A DNA stretch of 23,434 bases. Source: an uncultured Oscillospiraceae bacterium (GTDB lineage Bacteria > Bacillota > Clostridia > Oscillospirales > Oscillospiraceae). The notes beneath the pieces are model-generated. The model saw only the letters and a program-made list of their open reading frames with translations. It had not been told where the DNA came from and searched no databases. Below are positions 15,195 to 23,350 of the stretch, piece by piece. The stretch lies in the NCBI GenBank assembly GCA_900756575.1, contig CAAEKQ010000128.1, forward strand, positions 1 through 23,434, given 5' to 3'. The translations under genes and the position numbers were made by a program. Each line of letters starts with the position of its first letter. The stretch's first letter is position 1.

Positions 15195-16508
15195 TTACTC
15201 CGCAGCAGGAGTCTCCTCAGCCTTGGGCTCGGTGGCTACGGCATTGTCCACGATCAGGTCCATAGCCTTCTGGAGCTGCTTCTCCTTGCGCAGATCCTCC
15301 AGAGGCAGGTACTCCTTGACCTTCTCCACGTCCATGTCGTACTCCTTCGCCATGGTCTGATATTCCTCTTCCAGCTCCTCGTCGGAAACCTGAATGTTCT
15401 CTTCCTCAGCAACCTTCTCCAGCAGCAGGGTGTTACGAATCTGCTGAACGGCGCCCTCACGGGACTGCTCTCTCAGGCCCTGGATGGTGGTGCCCATCAT
15501 CTGCGCATACTGCTCCAGGGTGAAGCCGCTGGACTGCATATTCATGGCATACTGGTTCATCATATCGTCCAGCTGTGCCTCAACCATAGCGTCGGGAATC
15601 ACGACCTCCAGGTTGTCCATGGCCTTCTTCACAACCTCGTTCTTGAAGTTGTGCTCAGCCTCGTCAGCCTTATCCTTCTCCAACTTCTCCCGGCGCTCCT
15701 TCTTCAGGTCCTCCAGGGTCTCAGCGGTCTCGGATACGTCCTTTGCAAACTCGTCGTCCAGCTCGGGTACCAGGGTCTCCTTGACCTCGTGTACCTTTAC
15801 CTTGAAGGTAGCGGGCTTACCGGCCAGCTCCTGGGTGCCGTAGTCAGCGGGGAAGGTAACCTCAACGTCCTTCTCGTCGCCGGCAGCCATGCCAACCACC
15901 TGATCCTCGAAGCCGGGGATGAAGGTGCCGGACCCCAGACGCAGAGTGTAGTTCTCACCCTTGCCGCCGTCGAATGCTACGCCGTCCATGTAGCCGTCAA
16001 AGTCGATGATCACGGTGTCGCCGTCCTTTGCAGCACGCTCCACGGTGGAGATGCTGGAGTTGCGGCTGGCCAGCTGCTTGATGTCCTCGTCCACCTCTTC
16101 GTCGGTGACGGTGACGGCAGCCTTGGGAGCCTCGATGCCCTTGTACTGGCCCAGGGTAGCGACGGGATACAGGCCGCACTCGATGGTCAGAACCAGATTG
16201 CCATTCTCATCCACATTCAGATCGGAAACGCTGGGGCTACCTACAACCTTGAGCTCGGACTCAGTGGTGGCCTGCTCCCAGATCTCGGGGAAAATCAGGT
16301 TGATGGCGTCCTCATAGAAGACGTTGGCACCATACATACCCTCAACGATCTTCCGGGGAGCCTTGCCCTTACGGAAGCCGGGGATGTAGATGGTGTTCTT
16401 TACCTTGCGGTAAGCCTTGTCCAGAGCGGTCTGGAACTGGTCCTTCTCTACCTCGAGAACTACCTTGGCAGTATTGTTTTCATTCTTTTCTACGCTTTTA
16501 ACGTTCAT
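15195..16508 (-). CDS. tig: Trigger factor, ribosome-associated chaperone
   Basis: A 437-residue chaperone and peptidyl-prolyl isomerase that binds nascent chains at the ribosome exit. The N-terminal domain carries the ribosome-docking signature GFRKGKAPRKIVE (about 44-56). The FKBP-like domain (about 160-245) begins GDTVIIDFDGYMDG and contains FIPGFEDQVVGM. The long helical C-terminal chaperone domain ends in an acidic Glu/Ala/Pro tail. Length is normal. AGGAGG stands about 9 bases before the ATG. First gene of tig-clpP-clpX-lon-engB, with its own promoter about 100 bases upstream. Confidence 0.97.
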   Translation of the reverse strand: MNVKSVEKNENNTAKVVLEVEKDQFQTALDKAYRKVKNTIYIPGFRKGKAPRKIVEGMYGANVFYEDAINLIFPEIWEQATTESELKVVGSPSVSDLNVDENGNLVLTIECGLYPVATLGQYKGIEAPKAAVTVTDEEVDEDIKQLASRNSSISTVERAAKDGDTVIIDFDGYMDGVAFDGGKGENYTLRLGSGTFIPGFEDQVVGMAAGDEKDVEVTFPADYGTQELAGKPATFKVKVHEVKETLVPELDDEFAKDVSETAETLEDLKKERREKLEKDKADEAEHNFKNEVVKKAMDNLEVVIPDAMVEAQLDDMMNQYAMNMQSSGFTLEQYAQMMGTTIQGLREQSREGAVQQIRNTLLLEKVAEEENIQVSDEELEEEYQTMAKEYDMDVEKVKEYLPLEDLRKEKQLQKAMDLIVDNAVATEPKAEETPAAE

Positions 16509-16606
16509 AGGTTTTTTCCTCCTGTATTCACGGCCGAAGCCACAATTTATGCGCTGACGCCGCCGGTCTTGTTGCCAATCGTAACGCTCAACCGGACAGC
16601 CTTACA

Positions 16607-16635
16607 ATTATATCAGATTCCATTCCGTTTTCCAA
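16607..16635 (-). promoter_or_regulatory. Sigma-A promoter for tig and the Clp/Lon cluster
   Basis: Minus strand TTGGAA (16635-16630), a 17-base spacer and a perfect TATAAT (16612-16607). The predicted start near 16600 gives a leader of about 90 bases. No clear terminator separates it from the metallophosphoesterase gene upstream, so some read-through is possible. No CtsR-like or CIRCE-like operator was recognised. Confidence 0.7.
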
Positions 16636-16699
16636 TACCCATTTTTTAATTTTTCCGGGCAAAAACCGGGACAATCTGTAAATATTCTGTTAAAAGGTG

Positions 16700-17386
16700 C
16701 TACAGGACACGCAGCGGAACAAAATTGAGATAGTCCGCCGCCGCCAGATGATATTCCGTACCGTTCTTCACGTCCTGGAATGCCAGACGGTGACTTGCCC
16801 CATGGAGATGGCCGTAATAGAGCCGGGTCACACCGTATTTCTCCAGCAGCGCCAAAATCTCGTCGCACTGATAGTTGCCGAATTTGGGCGGATAGTGGAG
16901 AAAGCAGTATTTCTCCCGGTCTCCCCCCTGCTGGAGCGAGGTTTCCAGTCGAATCAGCTCCCGCCGGAACACCTTTTCGTCCTTAGCCCCGTGGCGTTCT
17001 TCCTCATAAAACCAGCCTCTGGTTCCGCACAGGGCGATATCGCCATACTGGAATGCGGTATTGTGGAGCACCTTAAAATGCTCGAACCCCTGCTGCTGGC
17101 AGAACACCTGGAACTTATGGAGCGTCGTCCACCAATAGTCGTGGTTGCCCTTGACAATGATCTTCTCCCCGGGGATTGCGTCCATAAACCGGAAGTCCTC
17201 CAGCGCGGAATCCAGGCTCATGGCCCAGCTGAGGTCGCCCAATAAAATGGTGGTATCCTCCGGGCCGATGACCCGGAGTCCCTCCCGGAGCTTATCCACA
17301 TACCCTACCCAGTTTCCGCCGAACACGTCCATGGGCTTTTCCGCCTGCAAGGACAGGTGCAGGTCGCCGATCACATACAGTGCCAT
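16700..17386 (-). CDS. Calcineurin-like metallophosphoesterase
   Basis: A 228-residue soluble enzyme with all metal-binding motifs of the calcineurin-like family: GDLH (7-10), GDLSWA (50-55), GNHDYWW (80-86) and, near the C-terminus, GHLHGA. It probably hydrolyses phosphoester bonds with two metal ions; the substrate cannot be told from sequence. Related clostridial proteins are annotated simply as metallophosphoesterases. Its ATG overlaps the thrC stop as TGATG and no Shine-Dalgarno is visible, so it is probably translated by reinitiation after thrC. Last gene of the lepB block. No signal peptide or extra domain. Confidence 0.88.
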   Translation of the reverse strand: MALYVIGDLHLSLQAEKPMDVFGGNWVGYVDKLREGLRVIGPEDTTILLGDLSWAMSLDSALEDFRFMDAIPGEKIIVKGNHDYWWTTLHKFQVFCQQQGFEHFKVLHNTAFQYGDIALCGTRGWFYEEERHGAKDEKVFRRELIRLETSLQQGGDREKYCFLHYPPKFGNYQCDEILALLEKYGVTRLYYGHLHGASHRLAFQDVKNGTEYHLAAADYLNFVPLRVL

Positions 17387-18873
17387 CAGCGGAGGGTATC
17401 CAGCACCACCTGGGGCATATTCTGCTTCTCGGTCTCCTGGGTAAAGCGGATGGCCTTGCCTGCCAGATTCTTGAGGGGAGCCGGTGCGGAAGTGCGGGTC
17501 TTCTCCTCCAGCTGCGTGAGGATCTCGGTGCCGGGCTTCATGTCACTTACGCCCATGGCCTCCAGCACGCTGGCACAGAACTTATAGGGCGATGCGGTGG
17601 ACAGCACCACGGACAGGGTGTCGTCTCCGGTCTTCTGCCGGTACTGCTCCAGAACGGTGTAGGCAACGGCGGTGTGAGTATCCATGAGATAGCCTTCGGT
17701 GCCGAACACCTTGGCAATATTGTCGGCGGCGGCCTGATCGGAGCACCAGCCTGCGGCGAAATTCTCCTGAATCTTCGCCTTGAGTTCGGTAGAAACCTCA
17801 TAGCGTCCGGTGGTGTTCAGGGCATTCATGTACCCTCTCACCTGCTCGTCGGAACCGGACAGCTGATAGAGCAGCCGCTCCAGATTCGAGGAGATCAGGA
17901 TGTCCATGGAGGGAGAAGCGGTGGTATAGAACGGGCGGTTCCGGTCATATACGCCGGTTTCAATGAAATCCGTGAGGACATTATTGGAGTTGGATGCACA
18001 AATCAGCGTCTTCACCGGCAGGCCCATAGTCTTGGCATAAAAGCCCGCCAGAATATCACCGAAGTTGCCGGTGGGCACGCAGACGTTAATCTTCTGACCC
18101 ATGGTGATCCGTCCGGCCTTCAGCAGGTCACAGTAAGCGGAAATATAATAGACCACCTGTGGCAGCACCCGGCCCCAGTTGATGGAGTTGGCGGAGGACA
18201 GGAACAGCCCCCGCTCATTGAGGGTCGCCCGAATGGCTTCATCGGAGAAAATTTTCTTCACGCCGGTCTGGGCATCGTCAAAGTTGCCGATCACCGCGCA
18301 AACGCCCACATTCTCGCCCTTCTGGGTGACCATCTGGAGCTTCTGAATGTCGGAAACGCCGTCCTTGGGATAGAACACCAGAATGCGGGACTGATCCACA
18401 TCGCAGAAGCCCTCCAGTGCCGCCTTGCCGGTATCGCCGGAGGTCGCCACCAGAATGCAGGCCGTGCGGGTTTCGCCATTTTTCCGGAGAGACGCCGTCA
18501 AAAGATGGGGTAGCATCTGGAGCGCCATATCCTTAAAGGCGCAGGTGGGGCCATGCCACAGCTCCAGTACCTCGGTTCCCTCGGTGAGATGATACACCGG
18601 GGCCACGTCAGCCGTATCGAACTTCTCCCCCAGCCGATATGCCTTGTCTGCATAGTCCGCCAGTTCTTCCTTGGTGAAGTCGTCCAAGTACAGGCTCAGG
18701 ACCTCCACAGCCCGCTGCTGATAGGTCATGGGCATCAGCTTTTCCAAAAAGCCTTCGGGCATCACCGGGAACTGCTCGGGGGTAAACAGGCCGCCGTCTC
18801 TGGACAGGCCCTGTGCAATGACCTCTGCGGCGGTTTTCCGCAGGGATGCGTCTCTGGTGCTCAAATATTTCAT
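17386..18873 (-). CDS. thrC: Threonine synthase
   Basis: A 495-residue PLP enzyme that converts O-phosphohomoserine to threonine. The N-terminus MKYLSTRDAS is typical. PLP-binding K114 lies in GPTCAFKDMALQ (108-119), and the phosphate-binding loop appears as VATSGDTGKAAL. PTGNFGDILAGFYAK and LICASNSNNVLTDF are further family blocks. Length fits the longer ThrC class. The Shine-Dalgarno is weak (AAAGCGGG), and the gene starts 30 bases after yraN, so it probably depends on the upstream operon. No other threonine-pathway genes (hom, thrB) are adjacent, and no attenuator or riboswitch is seen. Confidence 0.96.
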   Translation of the reverse strand: MKYLSTRDASLRKTAAEVIAQGLSRDGGLFTPEQFPVMPEGFLEKLMPMTYQQRAVEVLSLYLDDFTKEELADYADKAYRLGEKFDTADVAPVYHLTEGTEVLELWHGPTCAFKDMALQMLPHLLTASLRKNGETRTACILVATSGDTGKAALEGFCDVDQSRILVFYPKDGVSDIQKLQMVTQKGENVGVCAVIGNFDDAQTGVKKIFSDEAIRATLNERGLFLSSANSINWGRVLPQVVYYISAYCDLLKAGRITMGQKINVCVPTGNFGDILAGFYAKTMGLPVKTLICASNSNNVLTDFIETGVYDRNRPFYTTASPSMDILISSNLERLLYQLSGSDEQVRGYMNALNTTGRYEVSTELKAKIQENFAAGWCSDQAAADNIAKVFGTEGYLMDTHTAVAYTVLEQYRQKTGDDTLSVVLSTASPYKFCASVLEAMGVSDMKPGTEILTQLEEKTRTSAPAPLKNLAGKAIRFTQETEKQNMPQVVLDTLR

Positions 18874-18903
18874 CTGTAAAACCCGCTTTCTATGAAAGGA
18901 TTG

Positions 18904-19266
18904 TCAAAATGCGTTTTTAATATGTCGAACCGGCAAGGGGCAGGTCTCCATGCCGTCCTTGGCATAGAGGGCCACCACGTCAAACCGGGGCTGCTTGTTC
19001 GTTTCATGGGTCTGGAGATAGATTTCCGCCGTCAGCCGGAGCTTTTCCTGCTTCCGGGGCGTTACGGTTTCCTCTGGAAGACCGTGAGAGACGGAAGCTC
19101 TGAGCTTTACCTCCACGAAAACCAGAAATTCGCCGTCTTCCGCAATCAGGTCGATCTCCCCGTAGCGGCTGTGGAAATTTCGCTCCAGCACGGTATAGCC
19201 CCGCCCGGTTAAAAACCGTGCGGCCTTTTCCTCCCCCCAGGCGCCCAGGGTGTTACTGTTCCCCAT
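18904..19266 (-). CDS. yraN: YraN/UPF0102 family protein, endonuclease-like fold
   Basis: A 120-residue member of the UPF0102 (YraN) family, whose fold resembles Holliday-junction resolvases and restriction endonucleases; its role is unknown. Motifs seen: GAWGEEKAARFLTGRGYTVLERNF near the N-terminus, then GEIDLIAEDGEFLVFVEVKLR, where E, D and ExK would be the metal and catalytic residues. ATG at 19266 is chosen because the family starts with this block; it overlaps the rnhB end by 14 bases. An upstream in-frame start would add about 66 residues that merely read through rnhB. The rnhB-yraN order is widespread. Confidence 0.93.
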   Translation of the reverse strand: MGNSNTLGAWGEEKAARFLTGRGYTVLERNFHSRYGEIDLIAEDGEFLVFVEVKLRASVSHGLPEETVTPRKQEKLRLTAEIYLQTHETNKQPRFDVVALYAKDGMETCPLPVRHIKNAF

Positions 19267-19885
19267 AAAACTTTTTGAGGAACGTTCTACGGTGGATGGG
19301 GCACATACCGTACTCCCGAATCGCGTCATAGTGCCGCCGGGTGCCGTAGCCCTTGTGGACGGCGAATCCATATTCGGGATACTGCTTGTCCATTTCCTCC
19401 ATGAACGTATCTCGGGTGACCTTTGCCAGAATGGAAGCCGCCGCAATGGAGGCATCTCTGGCATCGCCTTTCACCACCGGAATGGCTTCCACGCCGAACT
19501 CCGAGGTGCGGTTGCCGTCGATCAGGGTCAGATCCGGGCGAACGGACAGCTGAGAAATCGCGTCCTTCATGGCCATAAACGTGGCGTTCAGAATGTTCAC
19601 CTCGTCAATGGTCTTCTCGTCCACCATGGCAATGCCATATGCAATGGCCTGCTCCTTGATAATCGGGAACAGCTCCCGGCGCTTTTTATCGGTGAGCTGC
19701 TTGGAATCGTTAAGGCCCGGGATCTCATAGCCGTCAGGCAGAATCACCGCCGCCGCACAAACCGGCCCGGCCAAAGGGCCACGTCCGGCTTCGTCCACGC
19801 CGCAAATCACAATTTCGCCGCGCTCCGACTTAATCTCCCGCTGAATGGCCCAGAGGTCTACGGGCTCCCTATCCTTCTTCGCCAT
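19253..19885 (-). CDS. rnhB: Ribonuclease HII
   Basis: A 210-residue enzyme that nicks DNA at misincorporated ribonucleotides and degrades RNA in RNA-DNA hybrids. Active-site residues: D31 and E32 in GVDEAGRGPLAGPV, D123 in LIDGNR and D141 in KGDARDASIAAASILAK. HKGYGTRRH near the C-terminus is also typical. A GGAGGAG ribosome-binding site lies inside the end of rbgA, which the gene overlaps by 17 bases. Confidence 0.97.
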   Translation of the reverse strand: MAKKDREPVDLWAIQREIKSERGEIVICGVDEAGRGPLAGPVCAAAVILPDGYEIPGLNDSKQLTDKKRRELFPIIKEQAIAYGIAMVDEKTIDEVNILNATFMAMKDAISQLSVRPDLTLIDGNRTSEFGVEAIPVVKGDARDASIAAASILAKVTRDTFMEEMDKQYPEYGFAVHKGYGTRRHYDAIREYGMCPIHRRTFLKKFYGEQ

Positions 19886-20750
19886 GATCCTGCTCCTCCG
19901 CTTTCTCGGGCATTTCCAGGGTAAACCGGCCCAGTTTTCCGCTGCGGTATTCCTCCAGCAGCACCCGGCTCATGCGCTCGATGTCGATTTCGCCGCCGGA
20001 GATCAGCATGCCGCGCTTTCTGCCGCACAGCTCCAAAAGCTCCAGGCCCTGGGCGTGTTCCGGCACCGTGATTTTATAGCGCTGCTCCAGCGCCGCAGGA
20101 TAATAGGTTGCCAGCAGCTCCATGAGATGCATGGCAAGGGTTTCGATATCCACCACGTCGTCCTTCACCGCGCCGGTATAGCTGAGCTTCAGCCCCACCT
20201 CAGGGTCTTCGAACTTGGGCCACAGAATGCCGGGGGTGTCCAGCAGTTCCAGGCCCCGTTCCACCGTGACCCACTGCTTTCCTCGGGTCACGCCGGGGCG
20301 GTTCTCCGCCTTGGCGGACTTTCGGCCTGCCACCTGGTTGATGAATGTGGATTTTCCCACGTTGGGGATGCCCACCACCATCACCCGGATGGTTCTGCCG
20401 ATCTGGCCCTTTTCCTGATAGCGGCGGATCTTCTCCTGGAGCAGCTCCTTGACCTTGGGCGCAAACTGATTGGTGCCCTTTCGATTTTTGCAGTCCGTCT
20501 CCAGCACCATCCTACCTTTTTGGCGGAACCAGGCCGCCCAACACTTGGTTGCCGCCGGATCGGCCATGTCAATGCGGTTGAGGATCACCATCCGGGGCTT
20601 ATCGCCGCAGATGCTGTCGATATCCGGGTTCCGGGAGGCCAGAGGAATTCTTGCGTCCACGATCTCACACACGGCGTCCACCATGCGGATATCCTGCTCC
20701 ATCTGCCGTCGGGTTTTGGTCATATGTCCGGGGTACCACTGGATATTCAT
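19869..20750 (-). CDS. rbgA: Ribosome-biogenesis GTPase RbgA (YlqF)
   Basis: A 293-residue circularly permuted GTPase that helps assemble the 50S subunit. The motifs run in permuted order: G4 NRID (58-61), G1 GIPNVGKST (127-135), the switch-region GVTRGKQW (153-160) and G3 DTPG (171-174). The N-terminus IQWYPGHMTKTRRQM is a family signature. A C-terminal RNA-binding domain follows (about 185-285). GGAGGTG lies 5 bases before the ATG and is encoded by the last codons of lepB, with an ATGA overlap. Confidence 0.97.
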   Translation of the reverse strand: MNIQWYPGHMTKTRRQMEQDIRMVDAVCEIVDARIPLASRNPDIDSICGDKPRMVILNRIDMADPAATKCWAAWFRQKGRMVLETDCKNRKGTNQFAPKVKELLQEKIRRYQEKGQIGRTIRVMVVGIPNVGKSTFINQVAGRKSAKAENRPGVTRGKQWVTVERGLELLDTPGILWPKFEDPEVGLKLSYTGAVKDDVVDIETLAMHLMELLATYYPAALEQRYKITVPEHAQGLELLELCGRKRGMLISGGEIDIERMSRVLLEEYRSGKLGRFTLEMPEKAEEQDHGEEG

Positions 20751-21322
20751 GAAACACCTCCGATCCGTTTGAAGGGCATGACGATTTGCAGCGCCTTACC
20801 CAGTACATATCGCTGATCCACGCAGCCGATTCTGGGATCGCGGCTGTCGGTGGAATGATTTCGGTTGTCGCCCATGACGAAAATACAGTTCTCCGGCACG
20901 GTCAGGGGAAACTGGGTGCCGTTGTCCCGATAGGTGGGCTCGTTGATATAGGGCTCGTCCTGCAAAACGCCGTCCACATAGACCTCGCCGGTGGTAAAAT
21001 CAATGTCCACCGTCTGCCCCGCCATGGCAATGACGCGCTTGACAATGGGCTTATCATCGTCAAAATCCGGCGCTTTGAGCACCACAATGTCCCCCACCTC
21101 CGGCTCATACAGGAAATTGCTCAGCAAGGTCAGCTTGTCGCCGTTATGGAGCGTGGGATACATACTGTCCCCCACCACGCCCACCAGTCGAATGGCAAAC
21201 ACAAAGAGGATCGTCACAAAAATCAGGCAGGAGATCAGCTCTCCCAACGTTTTATATCCATCGAGCCAGGGGGAGCGATTGGAGTCCTCCTGCTTCTTCT
21301 GTTTTTTCGTTTCAGCGCCCAT
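20747..21322 (-). CDS. lepB: Signal peptidase I
   Basis: A 191-residue type I signal peptidase that cleaves signal peptides of exported proteins. A charged cytoplasmic tail (1-23) is followed by one membrane helix (about 26-48), then the catalytic domain outside. S53 (GDSMYPTL) and K95 (IVKRVIAM) form the catalytic dyad; MGDNRNHSTDSRD is the third conserved box. AAAGGCGG precedes the ATG. First gene of a six-gene unit through rbgA, rnhB, yraN, thrC and the metallophosphoesterase. The rplS gene often found upstream in Firmicutes is not present here. Confidence 0.96.
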   Translation of the reverse strand: MGAETKKQKKQEDSNRSPWLDGYKTLGELISCLIFVTILFVFAIRLVGVVGDSMYPTLHNGDKLTLLSNFLYEPEVGDIVVLKAPDFDDDKPIVKRVIAMAGQTVDIDFTTGEVYVDGVLQDEPYINEPTYRDNGTQFPLTVPENCIFVMGDNRNHSTDSRDPRIGCVDQRYVLGKALQIVMPFKRIGGVS

Positions 21323-21378
21323 AGAAACCGCCTTTCTGCCGCGCAGTATGCGCTCTGGTAGCTTTTCTGTAATTATAT

Positions 21379-21387
21379 ATTATAGCA
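21379..21387 (-). promoter_or_regulatory. Extended -10 promoter for the lepB operon
   Basis: Minus strand TGCTATAAT (21387-21379) is a perfect extended -10 (TGnTATAAT). The -35 position holds TTTTAA, a poor match, as is common when an extended -10 is present. The start near 21372 lies about 50 bases before the lepB ATG. Confidence 0.65.
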
Positions 21388-21465
21388 TAGCCGTGAGCAT
21401 CTTAAAAGTGGCAAATGGAAAAAACAATGCGACCCGAGGCGCAATTTTCCTATGCACAATACAGC

Positions 21466-21496
21466 AAAGGAGGCCGCCGCAATCGCAGCCGCCTCC
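21466..21496 (-). terminator. Probable terminator after the sigma/anti-sigma pair
   Basis: On the minus strand GGAGGC (21496-21491) pairs with GCCTCC (21474-21469). Inside, after one G-G mismatch, GCTGC pairs with GCGGC with one T-G wobble, closing on a GATT loop. TTTGCTGT follows the stem. It begins 6 bases after the stop of the anti-sigma gene. The T tract is short, so termination may be partial. Confidence 0.6.
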
Positions 21497-21502
21497 CGAA
21501 AT

Positions 21503-22645
21503 TCAATATGCATAGGAGCTGACCTCCACCGTCTGACCGGTGGTGCCGTCGGTAAAATACAGGCCCGTAATGCTGGTGGGCTCAATGGTTTCCTTCCAGG
21601 TGACCGTGCAATACACAAGGTTCTGGGTATCGGTGACGCCGCGGGTGGACATGGTGCTGGAATCAATGGTCACAGAGGCGGTGTCCAGAGTTCCGTCCGT
21701 CAGAATCGAGAAACCGTAATAGGTTTCATCGCTCCCCTGTTGGGCCGCCAAGGCCAGCTGCCCCTGGGGAACCAGCATATAATGATTCACCGGCGTATGA
21801 AGCCAGAAGGTGCAGCCGGATTCGGATACCTGAAGATCGGTAATGGAAAAGTCCTGCCCCTCCGGAATCGTCTCCCCCGCATGTTCCTCCCCGGTAACGG
21901 AGGCCGGAACGTCAATTCCGGCGATGGAGAAGGCCATATCCCACGAACCGGTATAGTCCGTCACAGAATCATTCGCCAGTATTGTCACAGATCGAATCTG
22001 GAGGTACAGCGTAGCTGTTTCCAGTGCCGTTTCCTCCGAAATATCATCAAAGGTATAGACCTCGTCCCGGACAAAGGGATTCTCCAGATACGAGGTTTCT
22101 GACGAAGCAGTAGGCTCCACCGTTGTGCCGTCAAGGAGCACCAGATATACTTGATAATCCGACAAAAGGAATCCCGTGACGTTTTCCAGCTGTGTATCCA
22201 CCGTGACCGTCAGCGTAAAAGTGCTGCCGCTGCGGGTGAGGTTCCCGGCAGATACATTGACGTCCTCTCCATCGACGGTAATCGTAGAATCAAAGTAACC
22301 ACCGTCCTCTAACACAGCATCATCCGTAGATTCCGGTGCCGGTGTGACAGCCGCAGTTGGCTCCAGCGTATAAGACACAGCCGAATCCATTTCCGCAGGC
22401 ATCGCCGCAAGGCTTTTCCCCGCGCTGCCTCCGCCCCAGAGCTTTAGGCCTCCGGCCACGGAGATCGACGCTACGATCAACACCGCCGCCACAATCTGGC
22501 CTGCGCGCTTTCGATGGGACAACCGATGCGCCGCCTGGGAAGACTTTGCTTCAGGACGATCACCGGGCAGGATATCCGGCATCGCATCCAGGGGCAGATC
22601 ATCGTCCAGATACTCGTCCAGTAGATCGGTCATTCTGATCTTCAT
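21503..22645 (-). CDS. Single-pass membrane protein, probable anti-sigma factor
   Basis: A 380-residue protein without a named family that I can confirm. The cytoplasmic part (1-48) starts with an acidic helix-like stretch (TDLLDEYLDDDLPLDAM) and ends in basic residues (HRKRAG); one membrane helix spans about 49-66. The outer part has a Thr/Pro/Ala-rich linker (about 90-108) and a beta-rich domain rich in Thr, Ser, Asp and Gly, broadly like the extracellular part of DUF4179-type proteins encoded beside clostridial ECF sigma factors. It overlaps the sigma gene by 4 bases (ATGA), with GGAGGCGGAG in the sigma gene's last codons, so the two should be made in fixed ratio. Anti-sigma function is inferred from context and topology; no zinc-binding HxxxCxxC motif is present. 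Confidence 0.7.
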   Translation of the reverse strand: MKIRMTDLLDEYLDDDLPLDAMPDILPGDRPEAKSSQAAHRLSHRKRAGQIVAAVLIVASISVAGGLKLWGGGSAGKSLAAMPAEMDSAVSYTLEPTAAVTPAPESTDDAVLEDGGYFDSTITVDGEDVNVSAGNLTRSGSTFTLTVTVDTQLENVTGFLLSDYQVYLVLLDGTTVEPTASSETSYLENPFVRDEVYTFDDISEETALETATLYLQIRSVTILANDSVTDYTGSWDMAFSIAGIDVPASVTGEEHAGETIPEGQDFSITDLQVSESGCTFWLHTPVNHYMLVPQGQLALAAQQGSDETYYGFSILTDGTLDTASVTIDSSTMSTRGVTDTQNLVYCTVTWKETIEPTSITGLYFTDGTTGQTVEVSSYAY

Positions 22646-23184
22646 CTCTCCGCCTCCTGTTCCATAATCACCTGCTTGAGCCGCCGCCGCCCACGGCTGA
22701 GCCGGGACTTGATGGTGCCCACAGGGATATCCATGGATGCTGAAATCTGCTCCATGGTCTGATATTCATAGTAATACCGCAGGAAAACTTCCTTGTCCAC
22801 CGGTGGCATGGATTTAACCGCCGCCAGCAGCCGCCGGCGAAGATCCTTTTCCAGTGCCTGATTCTCCGGGGATGCTTCGGGCAGCTCCAACACATCCTCG
22901 TCCATGGGCAGGGTCTGGTGACTGCTCCGCAAAAAGCTCTTGGCGCGGTTTCGGGCCACGGCTCCCAGCCAGGCCTTAATCTTACCCCGGGAAATGGTGC
23001 CCGCGTGCTCCCACAGGGAATAGAACACGTCGGAGGAAAGCTCCTCCAAATCCTCCCGGGTGCCCCGGCTGCGCAGAACATTATAAATCACCGTTTTCAC
23101 ATAGCTGCCATAGCGCTCCATGGCCTCCTGCAGGGCCTGCTGCTGCCGATGGGTCAGCTTATGGTGCAGTTCTTCCTCTGTCAC
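22642..23184 (-). CDS. ECF-type RNA polymerase sigma factor
   Basis: A 180-residue sigma-70-family protein with only regions 2 and 4. Region 2 (about 18-90) includes REDLEELSSDVFYSLWEHA and KIKAWLGAVARNRAKSFLR; a linker of about 35 residues follows; region 4 (about 125-173) has LRYYYEYQTMEQISASMDIPVGTIKSRLSRGRRRL, a helix-turn-helix for the -35 element. The start is GTG at 23184 with AAAGGAG 8 bases upstream; an in-frame ATG at 23292 would cross the likely promoter and adds residues unlike sigma factors. Overlaps the membrane protein gene, the normal sigma/anti-sigma arrangement. The signal and target genes are unknown; it is likely to activate its own promoter. Confidence 0.9.
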   Translation of the reverse strand: MTEEELHHKLTHRQQQALQEAMERYGSYVKTVIYNVLRSRGTREDLEELSSDVFYSLWEHAGTISRGKIKAWLGAVARNRAKSFLRSSHQTLPMDEDVLELPEASPENQALEKDLRRRLLAAVKSMPPVDKEVFLRYYYEYQTMEQISASMDIPVGTIKSRLSRGRRRLKQVIMEQEAER

Positions 23185-23207
23185 GTTCCACGCTCCTTTG
23201 CGGACAT

Positions 23208-23241
23208 CTATATAGAGTGGTTGCAGCCGTAAAAGGTTGCA
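23208..23241 (-). promoter_or_regulatory. Candidate autoregulated ECF promoter
   Basis: On the minus strand TGCAACC occurs twice as a direct repeat with a 16-base period (23241-23235 and 23225-23219), followed by CTATATAG (23215-23208). TGCAACC has the AAC core common in ECF -35 elements, and the TCTATA lies 18 bases after the first copy. The transcript would start about 20 bases before the GTG. No good sigma-A promoter was found closer to the gene. Assignment is inference. Confidence 0.4.
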
Positions 23242-23350
23242 TTTCCGTCCATATTTTTTCATTATTCTTGTTTGAATGTGCTTCAATGCCATTCACATAG
23301 GTTGTCCTAAGGCAATACCGTACAAATCGGCAAGAGAGTCTGGCGAGAGA

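Noticed and set aside
16640..16680. Possible terminator between the metallophosphoesterase gene and the tig promoter
   Set aside because: Only a 4-bp CCGG self-pair with A/T runs was found; not enough to call a terminator.
17380..18513. A 377-codon plus-strand open frame opposite thrC
   Set aside because: Shadow of a clearly conserved threonine synthase.
23185..23292. N-terminal extension of the sigma factor from an ATG at 23292
   Set aside because: The extra 36 residues are unlike sigma factors and would cover the candidate promoter; the GTG at 23184 has a good Shine-Dalgarno.
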